From positions 5,435-61,845 of the forward strand of contig CASDXV010000006.1 in NCBI GenBank assembly GCA_949285255.1: a DNA stretch of 56,411 bases. The letters run 5' to 3'. Below the pieces are notes generated by a model that was given only the letters and a program-made list of their open reading frames with translations, ran no database searches and was not told the DNA's origin. Every line of letters begins with the position of its first letter. Positions within the stretch are counted from its first letter, which is position 1. Source of the stretch: an uncultured bacterium (lineage in GTDB: Bacteria > Cyanobacteriota > Vampirovibrionia > Gastranaerophilales > Gastranaerophilaceae). The position numbers and the translations under genes are program-made. Below, in pieces: positions 35,935-45,012 of the stretch.

Positions 35935-37405
35935 TTATTAAAATCACATCAACCGGTCTTGCGATAAACCCGTGTGACGGGGGTTTCATGTACATAAGAG
36001 TTTCTGAAACGCTTTTTTTGATTATATTATCAATAGGCTCAGAACCTGACCCCTGAAGGATTTTAATACCTATAACATCACCGTTGCTTGCTATTCTGAT
36101 ACTTAATTTTATAACATTATTTTTTGCAAAGTCACTTGATAAAAGCAGGTCATTTTGCAAATTGAGTTTAATATTTTTACCTACAAGCTGTAAAAATCTT
36201 GTGTAGTTACCTTTGTTTGCAATGTTTTCAGGCACTTCCCAAGATATTTTATTTATTGTTGCAACCAAAGGCTCGCCTGTTGTTTGGCTTGCTATTGAAT
36301 AATCGCTTCCGCTTGTAACCCCGTATACTTCTTGCGGCAGATTGTGGTCAGAGGCAAAATCAGCCTGAGATTGGATATCATAGTTAGATTCTTGAGTGTA
36401 TGAATCAGCGTCAGAAATAGAAGAGATATTTGAATTTGAGTTTTTAAAGGCAATAAAAATTGACAAAAAGAGAAATAATAAAATACAAAAAGTTGTAATT
36501 ATCATTTTCTTTTTTCTGCCTCCGATAATAGAAAATATTTTCGAAGGCTCGATTTTATTATTTTTTGCGAAAATGCCATCTATTATACTTTTATATTTTT
36601 CATCAGTATATTCACTGTAATCCTCGTCCAAAACCGAAGTATCATAGGTCTTTTTCCCTTTGTCATAATATTTTACAATACCTGAATCTTCATAAGAAGA
36701 AGGATAATTTTGGGCAATAGATGAAATATTTCTTACCCCCCTCATAGCACGGTTAAACTCAAGTACATCGGATAATTTCTTTGTACAGGCAGGACAGGTA
36801 ACTAAATGCTGCAAGAGAAGTTTTTTGTTGCTTGAAGCAAGTTCTTTATCAATAAACCTTAAAAATAAAGAAAGACAATCGAGGTGCTTACCTGATATCG
36901 GCTTTGGGGAAGCAGGTTTCTTCAAGTCTTTAATAAGTGTCGCAATGCTTTTTAAATATATTTCATCAACAAGGACAAAATCCCCTTTTGCCTTTAGGAA
37001 ATCGACATCAGACGCTCTAAAATAGCCTGTGATTTTAGCATCTTTTAATCTTTCGCTCAAATCAACCACTACGTAAAAATCAGGAGGGCAGGAATATTCT
37101 TTGTGCGTTTGGGGAATTTTTATCTTATCATCTTTAAATCTTGATATAACATCTATACGGTAGTTATTTATGTAAATATCACTTATTTTAAACTCTTCAA
37201 AAAGCTCAGGGATATTATACAAACCCCTTGTAGTGTTAACCTTAAAACCGCATTCGCTAAAATACCGAGCGGCACAACTAATTGCCAAAATATCAACAAG
37301 GGCTTTTTTTCGCACCATAGGAGAGGACATACGTGCACTAATCTTTCTTGCGCGATTTGCCAAATTGTCATTTATTTGTATGGTTGAACCACTATACTCT
37401 GACAT
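35924..37405 (-). CDS. Three-part membrane protein: DUF1822-like, zinc-finger, TonB-like C-terminus
   Basis: A 493-aa protein. Residues 1-150 resemble cyanobacterial DUF1822 (RKKALVDILAISCAARYF..., YINNYRIDVISRF, DFYVVVDL). About 170-220 is a His/Cys cluster like the zinc anti-sigma finger (HLDCLSLF, LLLQHLVTCPACTKKL). One membrane span lies near 300 (ITTFCILLFLFLSIFIAF), and the last 100 residues resemble a TonB C-terminal domain (VIKLSIRIASNGDVIGIKILQGSG). It would carry the finger in the cytoplasm and the TonB-like part outside. The domain reading is by eye; the role is unknown. GAGGAA precedes ATG. Confidence 0.6.
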   Translation of the reverse strand: MSEYSGSTIQINDNLANRARKISARMSSPMVRKKALVDILAISCAARYFSECGFKVNTTRGLYNIPELFEEFKISDIYINNYRIDVISRFKDDKIKIPQTHKEYSCPPDFYVVVDLSERLKDAKITGYFRASDVDFLKAKGDFVLVDEIYLKSIATLIKDLKKPASPKPISGKHLDCLSLFLRFIDKELASSNKKLLLQHLVTCPACTKKLSDVLEFNRAMRGVRNISSIAQNYPSSYEDSGIVKYYDKGKKTYDTSVLDEDYSEYTDEKYKSIIDGIFAKNNKIEPSKIFSIIGGRKKKMIITTFCILLFLFLSIFIAFKNSNSNISSISDADSYTQESNYDIQSQADFASDHNLPQEVYGVTSGSDYSIASQTTGEPLVATINKISWEVPENIANKGNYTRFLQLVGKNIKLNLQNDLLLSSDFAKNNVIKLSIRIASNGDVIGIKILQGSGSEPIDNIIKKSVSETLMYMKPPSHGFIARPVDVILIISL

Positions 37406-37434
37406 TAAACACTATTCCTCTTCCACTAATAAAA

Positions 37435-37493
37435 TGACACATAAATGTCAACATTTCAACATTTAAACATTAGCTAAACAAAAATTAACATTT
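37435..37493. repeat. Short inverted repeat and tandem CAACATTT repeats in a divergent promoter region
   Basis: TGACA-CATAAA-TGTCA (37435-37450) is followed directly by CAACATTT (37449-37456), CAACATTT (37457-37464) and AAACATTA (37465-37472), then TTAACATTT at 37485-37493. The region lies between the divergent DUF1822-like and glyS genes; a minus-strand TTGACA falls inside it. It could be an operator. Confidence 0.5.
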
Positions 37494-37512
37494 CTTAAAA
37501 ATGTATTCTCCC

Positions 37513-37542
37513 TTGCTTTTAAAACTCTTTTTGTAATAAAAT
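37513..37542 (+). promoter_or_regulatory. glyS promoter, leaderless
   Basis: TTGCTT (37513-37518), 18 bases, TAAAAT (37537-37542), seven bases, ATG at 37550. No ribosome site. Confidence 0.55.
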
Positions 37543-37549
37543 ATGTGCT

Positions 37550-39610
37550 ATGAGTGATTTTTTATTAGAAATATTAGTACAGGAACTTCCTTATAAGTTT
37601 ATACCCGATGCGCAAAAACAATTAAAAGACGCATTTGAAAAGCTTTTTAGCCAATACGGCATAGAATACAAAACCCTTGATGTTCAAGCGACGCCAAGAC
37701 GTCTTGCGGTTATGGTTTTTGACCTTACAGATAAACAAAAAGACATTGTAAAAGAAGCCAGAGGGCCTATTTTAAATATAGCTTTAGATAAAAATAAAAA
37801 CTTCACTCCGGCGGCACTTGGTTTTGCAAAGAAAAACGGTGCTCAGGAGTCTGACCTTTATATTAAAGACAACTACATCTGGGCAAAGGTTGAAATAAAA
37901 GGCAAAAGCACAAAAGAAATTTTAAGCGAAAATATTGAAGATATAATCTTTAAAATGCAAGGGGCGCACTTTATGCGCTGGGGTAGCCACGAACAAAAGT
38001 TCTCCCGCCCGATTGAAAATATTGTAGCGCTATACAACGGCGATATTTTGCCCCTTAAAGTTCTTGATAAAACATCTGCAAACACAACCTTAGGGCACAG
38101 ATTCAGCGCAAATAAAGTTGTAAAAATTACAAATGCAAAAACTTATGTTGATGATTTAAGAAAAGCAAATGTTATAGTTAATGTACAAGAGAGAAAAAAA
38201 GTTATTGTTGAAAGTGCTAAAAAATGCGCAGATACAATAAATACGGTTATTAACTTTGATAATCTTGATGATTTACTGGAAGAAGTTACATATATTACGG
38301 AATACCCGATACCCGTTCTTTGTGACTTTGACAAAAAATACCTTGAAATACCCGACATTGTGACAACAACTGTTATGTCAAAACACCAAAGGTATTTTCC
38401 TCTTTGGCAAAAAGACGGAAAATTATCCAATCACTTTATCACTATGGCAAATTTTGTCGGCACGGATAAAGAATCTATGGATAATATCAAGGCAGGTAAT
38501 CAAAGAGTAGTAAGTGCAAGACTTGAGGATGGTATTTTCTTTTATAAAGAAGATACAAAAACACCTCTTGTTGATAAGGTTGAGGCTCTAAAAGGTATGA
38601 CTTTCCAAAAAGGCTTAGGTACGCTTTTTGATAAAACTCAACGCATAATTGAACTCTCAAAACAAATCTGCAAACAGTTAAATGTTGAAGATAAAGACGT
38701 ATTAAGAAGTGCACTTTTAGCAAAAGCGGATTTAAGCACTCAGCTTGTGTTTGAATTTACCGAACTTCAAGGATATATCGGCGAAAACTACGCGCTTAAA
38801 TCGGGCGAAAAACAAAATGTAGCGCTTGCCGTAAAAGAACACTATTTCCCGCTCAACGCTTACAGTGAAACAGCCTCGGGCATTGAAGGGCAGATAGTTT
38901 CTATAGCAGATAAAATCGACACAATTTGCGCCTTATTTATCTCAACACAAGGCAAATTAAAGAAAAAACGTCCCACGGGCTCAAACGACCCTCTTGGCGC
39001 AAGACGTGCAGCTATAGGGATTTTAAGAACAGTTATCAATAATTCCTTAAAGCTTAATTTAAAAACTCTTTTTGATAATTCGCTAAATATACTATCAAAG
39101 GAATTTAATGTAGAGCTTGAGGCCGAAACCGCCTCTGATGTATACGAATTTGTACTAAACAGACTTTCTATAATGTATGAAAAAGAGTACTCTCAAGACT
39201 TAATGAAAGCATGCAGCGTGATTAATCCGCTTGAAAATCTTGATGATTATCTAAAAAGGCTTGATTTTCTCAAAAAAGAAAACGAAAAAGAAACCTTTAA
39301 AACACTTTGCGAAGCGGCAAAAAGAGTACTTAGAATTACAAAAGACGCTAAATATAGCGAAGTTAGCGAATCACTTTTTGTACTCGATGAAGAAAAAGAA
39401 CTCTACGCTTCAATTAAAAAACAAACTCAAAGCGCTGATGACCTTGCTAAATACACACTCTCGCTTTGTGAACTTGTTAAACCAATAAATAATTTCTTTG
39501 ATAAAGTTCTTGTAATGGACAAAGATGAAAAAATCAAAAACAACAGGATTGCTCTTTTAAACCTTTTAAAAGAAAAATTCTCACTTGTGTGCGATTTTCA
39601 ATATTTATAG
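37550..39610 (+). CDS. glyS: Glycyl-tRNA synthetase beta subunit
   Basis: A 686-aa beta subunit of the tetrameric bacterial enzyme: the start LLEILVQELPYKFIPDAQKQL, FMRWGSHEQKFSRPI, VMSKHQRYFPLW, the HD-like domain around AKADLSTQLVFEFTELQG and the closing anticodon-binding region. The alpha subunit gene glyQ is not adjacent. The glycosyltransferase gene begins immediately after the TAG stop. Confidence 0.97.
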   Translation: MSDFLLEILVQELPYKFIPDAQKQLKDAFEKLFSQYGIEYKTLDVQATPRRLAVMVFDLTDKQKDIVKEARGPILNIALDKNKNFTPAALGFAKKNGAQESDLYIKDNYIWAKVEIKGKSTKEILSENIEDIIFKMQGAHFMRWGSHEQKFSRPIENIVALYNGDILPLKVLDKTSANTTLGHRFSANKVVKITNAKTYVDDLRKANVIVNVQERKKVIVESAKKCADTINTVINFDNLDDLLEEVTYITEYPIPVLCDFDKKYLEIPDIVTTTVMSKHQRYFPLWQKDGKLSNHFITMANFVGTDKESMDNIKAGNQRVVSARLEDGIFFYKEDTKTPLVDKVEALKGMTFQKGLGTLFDKTQRIIELSKQICKQLNVEDKDVLRSALLAKADLSTQLVFEFTELQGYIGENYALKSGEKQNVALAVKEHYFPLNAYSETASGIEGQIVSIADKIDTICALFISTQGKLKKKRPTGSNDPLGARRAAIGILRTVINNSLKLNLKTLFDNSLNILSKEFNVELEAETASDVYEFVLNRLSIMYEKEYSQDLMKACSVINPLENLDDYLKRLDFLKKENEKETFKTLCEAAKRVLRITKDAKYSEVSESLFVLDEEKELYASIKKQTQSADDLAKYTLSLCELVKPINNFFDKVLVMDKDEKIKNNRIALLNLLKEKFSLVCDFQYL

Positions 39611-40696
39611 ATGAATATACTTTTTGTTACAGACTTATACCCGCTTGAGAGTAACCATAAGGGTATTCCAAAAACTATCGAAAACTTTGCCCTTGCACTA
39701 AAGGATTTGGGAAATAGTGTTTTTGTACTTAGAGCCGATTTAGTTTTTAACACTCTTTTAAGGGGCAGAAAAATATACCCCCAAGGAGAATATCTTCATA
39801 ACGGAATAAAAATCATCAACAAAAACTTTCTTTTACCTAACTATCGTGGTTTAGATTTTCTCAAAAAAGAAAAATTTGATGTAATAATTTCTCATATGCC
39901 ATCTGGCACACTTTGTGCCACTAAAATAAAAGAAAAATTTAGAAAACCCCACATTGCTATTCTGCACTCAAGCGACATTGAAGTACTTGAAAAATACAAA
40001 ATTTATTTTTCATCCGCCCTTAAAAAAACGCTAAATGAGGCAGATAGCGTTGGCGCACGCTCGCATTGGATAAAAGAAAAATTTAAAGATAAAGAAGCAT
40101 TTTTACTACCATCAGGAATAAAAAAAGAAGATGTAATTTCTAAAGATAAAGCAATAGAAAAATTTAAAAACACTAATCCTTTAAAAATAGCCTGCGTATC
40201 ATCTTTTATAAAAAGAAAAAATGTAGCGGTTTTAATTGACGCCATAAAAAACATAAAAGATATTGATATAGAGCTTAAAATATTTGGCACGGGTAGAGGA
40301 GAAAAAAAGCTAAAAAAACGGGCGAGCGGGGCAAAAATATACTTTATGGGGCAGATTGAAAAAAACGAAGTACTTAAAAACCTGAGGGATTCTCACGTTT
40401 TTATTCTGCCGTCAATAAAAGAAACCTTTGGTCTGAGTTATCTTGAAGCACTTGCAAGCGGCTGCATTACACTATGCAGCAAATCAAGCGGTATGGACGG
40501 CTGGATAAAAGACCAATATAGCGGATTTATTATAGAACCAAATGCAAAAAGTATAGAAGATGCAATAAGAAAAATATATTCACTAAATATAGACGAACTT
40601 ACCCAAATATCACAAAACGGGATAAATTTAGCACAAGAGCTTGAGTATTACAAATGCGCACAAATTTATCTTGAAAATATTAAAAAAAATCTGTAA
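39611..40696 (+). CDS. Family 4 glycosyltransferase
   Basis: A 361-aa GT-B fold glycosyltransferase: N-terminal MNILFVTDLYPLESNHKGIPK, a linker, then the GT4 core with PLKIACVSSFIKRKNV, LKIFGTGRGEKKLKK and the donor-binding ESFGLSYLEALASG-type motif written here as KETFGLSYLEALASGC. It probably transfers a sugar to a surface glycan or lipid; donor and acceptor cannot be told. Its ATG abuts the glyS stop with no ribosome site of its own, so translation may be coupled. Confidence 0.88.
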   Translation: MNILFVTDLYPLESNHKGIPKTIENFALALKDLGNSVFVLRADLVFNTLLRGRKIYPQGEYLHNGIKIINKNFLLPNYRGLDFLKKEKFDVIISHMPSGTLCATKIKEKFRKPHIAILHSSDIEVLEKYKIYFSSALKKTLNEADSVGARSHWIKEKFKDKEAFLLPSGIKKEDVISKDKAIEKFKNTNPLKIACVSSFIKRKNVAVLIDAIKNIKDIDIELKIFGTGRGEKKLKKRASGAKIYFMGQIEKNEVLKNLRDSHVFILPSIKETFGLSYLEALASGCITLCSKSSGMDGWIKDQYSGFIIEPNAKSIEDAIRKIYSLNIDELTQISQNGINLAQELEYYKCAQIYLENIKKNL

Positions 40697-40749
40697 ATTA
40701 AAAATTTTTCATCTATAATTAACTTAAAAGATAAAATAAGGAAACAAAC

Positions 40750-41403
40750 ATGCAAGCAAGACGAGCTTCAAGAGAATTGGCACTAATTTTATTTTCACAA
40801 CTTGAAAAAAATCTTGATATATACAAAGACGATGATTTTGAAAAAATCGTCCTAAAATCAGTAAGAACTCTTATAAGTTCTTCAAAAGAAGAACTGAACA
40901 TCGCTACAAGCGGGCTTTTAGAACTCAGTGAGTACATTGAAGAGTACGAAAACAATCACCCCGACAACCTTAAACGCCCGATTGACGCTAACAACATCCC
41001 TGTTCAAATTCCCCTTACAAGCGATATGGCAGGCAGAATAAAAACAGTTCTCGGCGTTTGTGATAAGGCACTAAACGCACTTGAAATTGCAGAGCTTAGC
41101 ACGCTGTCACAAAAAGCGGACGTAAAAGACTACATCAACAAAATTGCAATGACTTTCAAAGACAAAAAACAAGACATTGACAATATAATTAAAGAACTGG
41201 CTTTTGGCTGGGATATAGACAGATTGTTTAAAATAGATAAAGACATCCTTAGAATTTCAATCATAGAGCTTGTGTTTATGAAAGACGCACCGCACAAGGT
41301 TGTAATAGATGAAGCACTTGAACTTGCAAAAAAATACTCAACCGATGACTCACCGTCTTTTATAAACGGTATTCTTGCAAAAGTGGTCGAAAGATATGTT
41401 TAA
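40750..41403 (+). CDS. nusB: Transcription antitermination factor NusB
   Basis: A 217-aa NusB. The family start QARRASRELALILFSQLE and the C-terminal core (KDILRISIIELVFMKDAPHKVVIDEALELAKKYSTDDSPSF read in parts, ending FINGILAKV) are clear. A middle insert of about 75 residues makes it longer than the 140-aa E. coli protein, as in cyanobacterial NusB. It acts with NusE/S10 in rRNA antitermination. TATAAT lies some 30 bases before the ATG. It overlaps ftsY by 8 bp. Confidence 0.92.
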   Translation: MQARRASRELALILFSQLEKNLDIYKDDDFEKIVLKSVRTLISSSKEELNIATSGLLELSEYIEEYENNHPDNLKRPIDANNIPVQIPLTSDMAGRIKTVLGVCDKALNALEIAELSTLSQKADVKDYINKIAMTFKDKKQDIDNIIKELAFGWDIDRLFKIDKDILRISIIELVFMKDAPHKVVIDEALELAKKYSTDDSPSFINGILAKVVERYV

Positions 41404-42331
41404 TTTCTTTAAAAAAGATGACAAAAATATCATCTCAAGCGGTTTTGAAGCGCTTAAAAATGCGCTTTCAAAAACTTCAAAAACGCTTATTGATAATGTA
41501 GTTGAGGCGGCCTCAGGAAGTGAAGAGATAGATGAATTTACCCTTGATGACATTGAATCAATGCTTATAAAGGCTGATTTAGGGGTAGATTTAAGTATTG
41601 AGATAGTAAATAAAATAAAAGACAAAAGCCTAAAATCATCTCAGCTTAAAAACTTTTTGAAAGAGGAATTTGAAAACATTCTTGACGCTGCAGGCTCAAA
41701 TGAACTTAACTACAGGGAAAATTCTCTTAACATTTACTTTATAGTAGGCGTTAACGGCGCAGGCAAGACTACACTTATCGGCAAGCTTGCAAAAAAATTC
41801 AAAGACGAAGGCAAAAAAGTTCTCCTTGCAGCAGGCGACACTTTCCGAGCTGCAGCAGAGGAGCAGCTTGATATTTGGGCAAAAAGAGCAGATGTTGAAA
41901 TTGTAAGAAGAGATAAAGCCGACAGCGCAAGCGTTGTATATGAAGCAATTGATAAAGCTAAAAAAGAAAATTTTGACGTAATTATTGTAGATACCGCAGG
42001 CAGGTTGCAAAACAAATTTAACCTGATTGAAGAGTTAAAAAAGATAAAAAATGTAATCGATAAAAATGCGCCCGAAGCCCTTGCGGAGAGTATTTTGGTA
42101 CTTGATGCCAATCTTGGTCAAAACGGACTTTCTCAGGCCAAAGTTTTTAAAGAAGCGCTTAATTTAACTTCTGTAGCTATAACAAAGCTTGACGGCTCAG
42201 CTAAAGGCGGTATCATAATAGCAATTGCAAAAGAATTCTCTCTGCCCGCCAAACTGGTTGGTATAGGAGAGAGAACTCAAGATTTAAAAAACTTTGACCG
42301 CAAGGAATTTATAGAAGCGATATTTGACTAA
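41396..42331 (+). CDS. ftsY: Signal recognition particle receptor FtsY
   Basis: A 311-aa SRP receptor GTPase. I chose ATG at 41396 (MFNFFKKDDKN). The short N-terminal region lacks a long acidic A domain. The NG core shows GVNGAGKTTLIGKLA, GDTFRAAAEEQL, the DTAGR box in IIVDTAGRLQNK, and ITKLDGSAKGG. It delivers ribosome-SRP complexes to SecYEG. Convergent with the next gene, whose end abuts it with no gap. Confidence 0.96.
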   Translation: MFNFFKKDDKNIISSGFEALKNALSKTSKTLIDNVVEAASGSEEIDEFTLDDIESMLIKADLGVDLSIEIVNKIKDKSLKSSQLKNFLKEEFENILDAAGSNELNYRENSLNIYFIVGVNGAGKTTLIGKLAKKFKDEGKKVLLAAGDTFRAAAEEQLDIWAKRADVEIVRRDKADSASVVYEAIDKAKKENFDVIIVDTAGRLQNKFNLIEELKKIKNVIDKNAPEALAESILVLDANLGQNGLSQAKVFKEALNLTSVAITKLDGSAKGGIIIAIAKEFSLPAKLVGIGERTQDLKNFDRKEFIEAIFD

Positions 42332-43270
42332 TTATAGCCCGTGTTCATCAAACCATCTTTCCCAGTCGGTTCTTTTATCTGAAGGGCCGTCATCATCAAC
42401 GTATCTTACTTCCTCGGGTTCTTCTTTGTTATCAACAGTTACGCCAAAGAAAATCAGTTTATAGTCGTCAAAACGCGACCTTAGGCTCTTTGGAGGTCCG
42501 AAGAACTTATTTTTATGTTCTCTTAAATACCTTAAAATATCCGCAGAGTCGAACTCTTGTTCTAAAAGAGCATAATACGGGCTTTTAGGGCCAAGTTTCT
42601 GAACACTCTTAGATACAGAGGGTTTTATTGTCCTTGTTGTTTTATCATTGTATATTTTATATGCAAACTCTCTTGCCTCATCCTCATCTGTAATTGGTTT
42701 ACCATATCTTTCCAAAGACAGAAGATTCATAGCACGGCCTATATCGTCTTTTATGAGTGCTCTCATATATGGCATGCGTTGCGCTTCTCTCATTTGAGCT
42801 GTTTTTGGGTTAATGTAATCATCTTCATTAACTCCCTCAAGTTTTTTACTGTCATTCCAAAGTCCAGCTATAATTTCTTCAAATTCTTGACAGCTGGGAT
42901 AGCGAACAACTCCTTCCTTTTCTGGATAAGTTGAGGCTGCCGCACAGCAGAGATTAAAGTATTCTTTCATGCATCTGTCTAAATCCCAGCTTGTTGGCAT
43001 AGCGTGTCCTGCAGCGTAAGCAAAAGACCTGGAGTATATTGCAAGGTTGTGTACAATTCCTTCTTTACCCTTATTAATAACCTCCGGTCTAAAAATAACA
43101 ACCACTGGTTGTTTTCTTCTGCCAAAAGCAGGATTTGTTTTTACAAAAGTATCTTGGACATTATTTTTAAGAACGTTTGTACTTTGATAATTGTTAATGG
43201 GTGTAGCATAATTTGAACCGGCATAGATATTTTTTGCAGGGGAATATGCCGTCTTAAAATCAACTTTCAT
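42332..43270 (-). CDS. Hypothetical protein with MKV leader and AFGRR motif
   Basis: A 312-aa protein that I do not recognise. The leader is Asn/Tyr/Ser-rich (MKVDFKTAYSPAKNIY...) and ends in the motif NPAFGRRKQP (F49-G50-R51), like the FRG leaders of the AAA+ genes at 1.8 and 9.7 kb. The rest is soluble, rich in helices, with acidic tail EEPEEVRYVDDDGPSDKR. No membrane span or catalytic motif is seen. It has its own promoter (TTGTAT, 17 bases, TAGAAT on the minus strand) and an AAGGA ribosome site. Confidence 0.65.
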   Translation of the reverse strand: MKVDFKTAYSPAKNIYAGSNYATPINNYQSTNVLKNNVQDTFVKTNPAFGRRKQPVVVIFRPEVINKGKEGIVHNLAIYSRSFAYAAGHAMPTSWDLDRCMKEYFNLCCAAASTYPEKEGVVRYPSCQEFEEIIAGLWNDSKKLEGVNEDDYINPKTAQMREAQRMPYMRALIKDDIGRAMNLLSLERYGKPITDEDEAREFAYKIYNDKTTRTIKPSVSKSVQKLGPKSPYYALLEQEFDSADILRYLREHKNKFFGPPKSLRSRFDDYKLIFFGVTVDNKEEPEEVRYVDDDGPSDKRTDWERWFDEHGL

Positions 43271-43377
43271 CTTAAAATCCTTCTTATCTCTTTTTGGTGA
43301 TGTAAATTATGAGTAAATTCTAACAAAATTGAAAAAATCATACAATTATAATTGTCAAGATTTTAACAAAACTTTAT

Positions 43378-45012
43378 TTATGATTTTAAAAGTTCTTTTG
43401 CAAAAGAAACAGAAATACTGTTAACTTCGCCTGACGCCAAAGTTGCAAGTGCCTCAAGTCTTTTTTCTTGCGTATCAAGTTTTTCAACACATACCCTTGT
43501 CTTGTCATCCTGACTTTTTGACACCTTAAAGTGAGCGCTGGCGTGTGCCGCAATTATCGGCTGGTGAGTAATTGCAAAGACCTGTATGTCTTTTGATAAA
43601 TTTGAAATAGCTTCAGCTACAGCATTTGACGCCTTGCCTGAAATTCCCGTGTCAATTTCATCAAAAATTATTGTTGACAGTGAATCAACTTTTGCAAAAA
43701 CACATTTTATAGCAAGCATAACTCTTGAAATTTCACCACCTGAGGCTACTTTAGCTAAAGGCGCAAGAGAAGATGAAACATTTGTTGTAATTAAAAATTC
43801 AACATCATCAATCCCTTTAATATCAGCTTTTTTATCTTTTGTACTTATTTCAAATTCAGCTTTAGAAAGCTCTAATTTTCTAAGCTCTTGCACAATTAAC
43901 CCACTAAGCTCGCCTGCGTATTTTTTTCTTTTTAAAGATAGGGCGCAAGATAGCTCTTCAACTTTTTTTTCAAGCTCATTTTGCTTTGCTTCAAGTTCTT
44001 CGACTGATGAAAAATCGCCCTCGATTTCACTTAATTGTGCGGCAAATTTTTCTCTTGCTTCAAAAATATCACCATATTTTCTTTTTAATTTTAAAATAAG
44101 TGACATTCTCTCGTTTATCTCATCAAGCCTTTGAGGGTTATTTTCAAGATTTTGCGAGTATTCTCTTAAAAAATCCGAACAAAATTTAAGATTTTCATGT
44201 GCTTCAATAAAAGAGTTTTCTACTTCTCTTAATCTTTCATCACAATCACAAGAGCGCGAGAGGAGTCCTTTCATTTTAGCTAAAGCGTCAATTACACCAT
44301 CATCTGAGCCAAGAGAATAATAAATTCCCTCGGTTGCCTCTTTTAGAGATTGTACGTTAGAGAGCACTTCAAGCTCTCGCTCAAGTTGCTCTTCCTCGTC
44401 TACTCCGACATCCGCGCTATCAAGCTCATTTAGTTGAAACTTCAGAAAATCAATTTCTTGAAGATTTTTTGAATTATTTTCACGAAGTAAAGTCAGTTTT
44501 TTTGTTGTTTCTGTATAATCTTTAAAAGTGCTACCGTATAATGCCAGATTATTTGTAAATTCTTCATCAACACTTTTTATATAAGCATCTAAAAGCTCTA
44601 TATGATACTTTGGCAAAACATAGGTATAGCTTTGATTTTGAGAATGTATATCAACAAGGTGTTCTCTTAATTCCTTTATATATTCAAGGTTTACAAGTGC
44701 ACCGTTTAGTCTGCACTTTTGAGAAGTTTGTGTTATTTCCCTTGAAATAACAGTTTCCTCACACAGGTCAAAATCTCTTAGGGTTGATTCTTCTTTTTTT
44801 GAATGAGAAAAAGTTATTTCAATCAAAGCAGGTTTTGTTTTATCAAAAATAACATCCTTTTGCACTCTTGCACCAAGGACTGTATCAATCGCTTTTAAGA
44901 TAATACTTTTACCTGCACCTGTTTCACCCGTTAGGACATTAAAACCGTCTTCAAACTCCAAAAACAGTTCATCAATAAGTATAAAATTTTTAATCAATAC
45001 AGATTTAATCAT
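43378..45012 (-). CDS. recN: DNA repair protein RecN
   Basis: A 544-aa SMC-like repair ATPase: Walker A LTGETGAGKSIILKAID near 30, long coiled-coil arms (about 150-370), the signature VASGGEISRVMLAIK and Walker B TIIFDEIDTGISG. It acts at double-strand breaks with RecA. It overlaps the last base of nadK; no LexA-type box is seen before this operon. Confidence 0.96.
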   Translation of the reverse strand: MIKSVLIKNFILIDELFLEFEDGFNVLTGETGAGKSIILKAIDTVLGARVQKDVIFDKTKPALIEITFSHSKKEESTLRDFDLCEETVISREITQTSQKCRLNGALVNLEYIKELREHLVDIHSQNQSYTYVLPKYHIELLDAYIKSVDEEFTNNLALYGSTFKDYTETTKKLTLLRENNSKNLQEIDFLKFQLNELDSADVGVDEEEQLERELEVLSNVQSLKEATEGIYYSLGSDDGVIDALAKMKGLLSRSCDCDERLREVENSFIEAHENLKFCSDFLREYSQNLENNPQRLDEINERMSLILKLKRKYGDIFEAREKFAAQLSEIEGDFSSVEELEAKQNELEKKVEELSCALSLKRKKYAGELSGLIVQELRKLELSKAEFEISTKDKKADIKGIDDVEFLITTNVSSSLAPLAKVASGGEISRVMLAIKCVFAKVDSLSTIIFDEIDTGISGKASNAVAEAISNLSKDIQVFAITHQPIIAAHASAHFKVSKSQDDKTRVCVEKLDTQEKRLEALATLASGEVNSISVSFAKELLKS

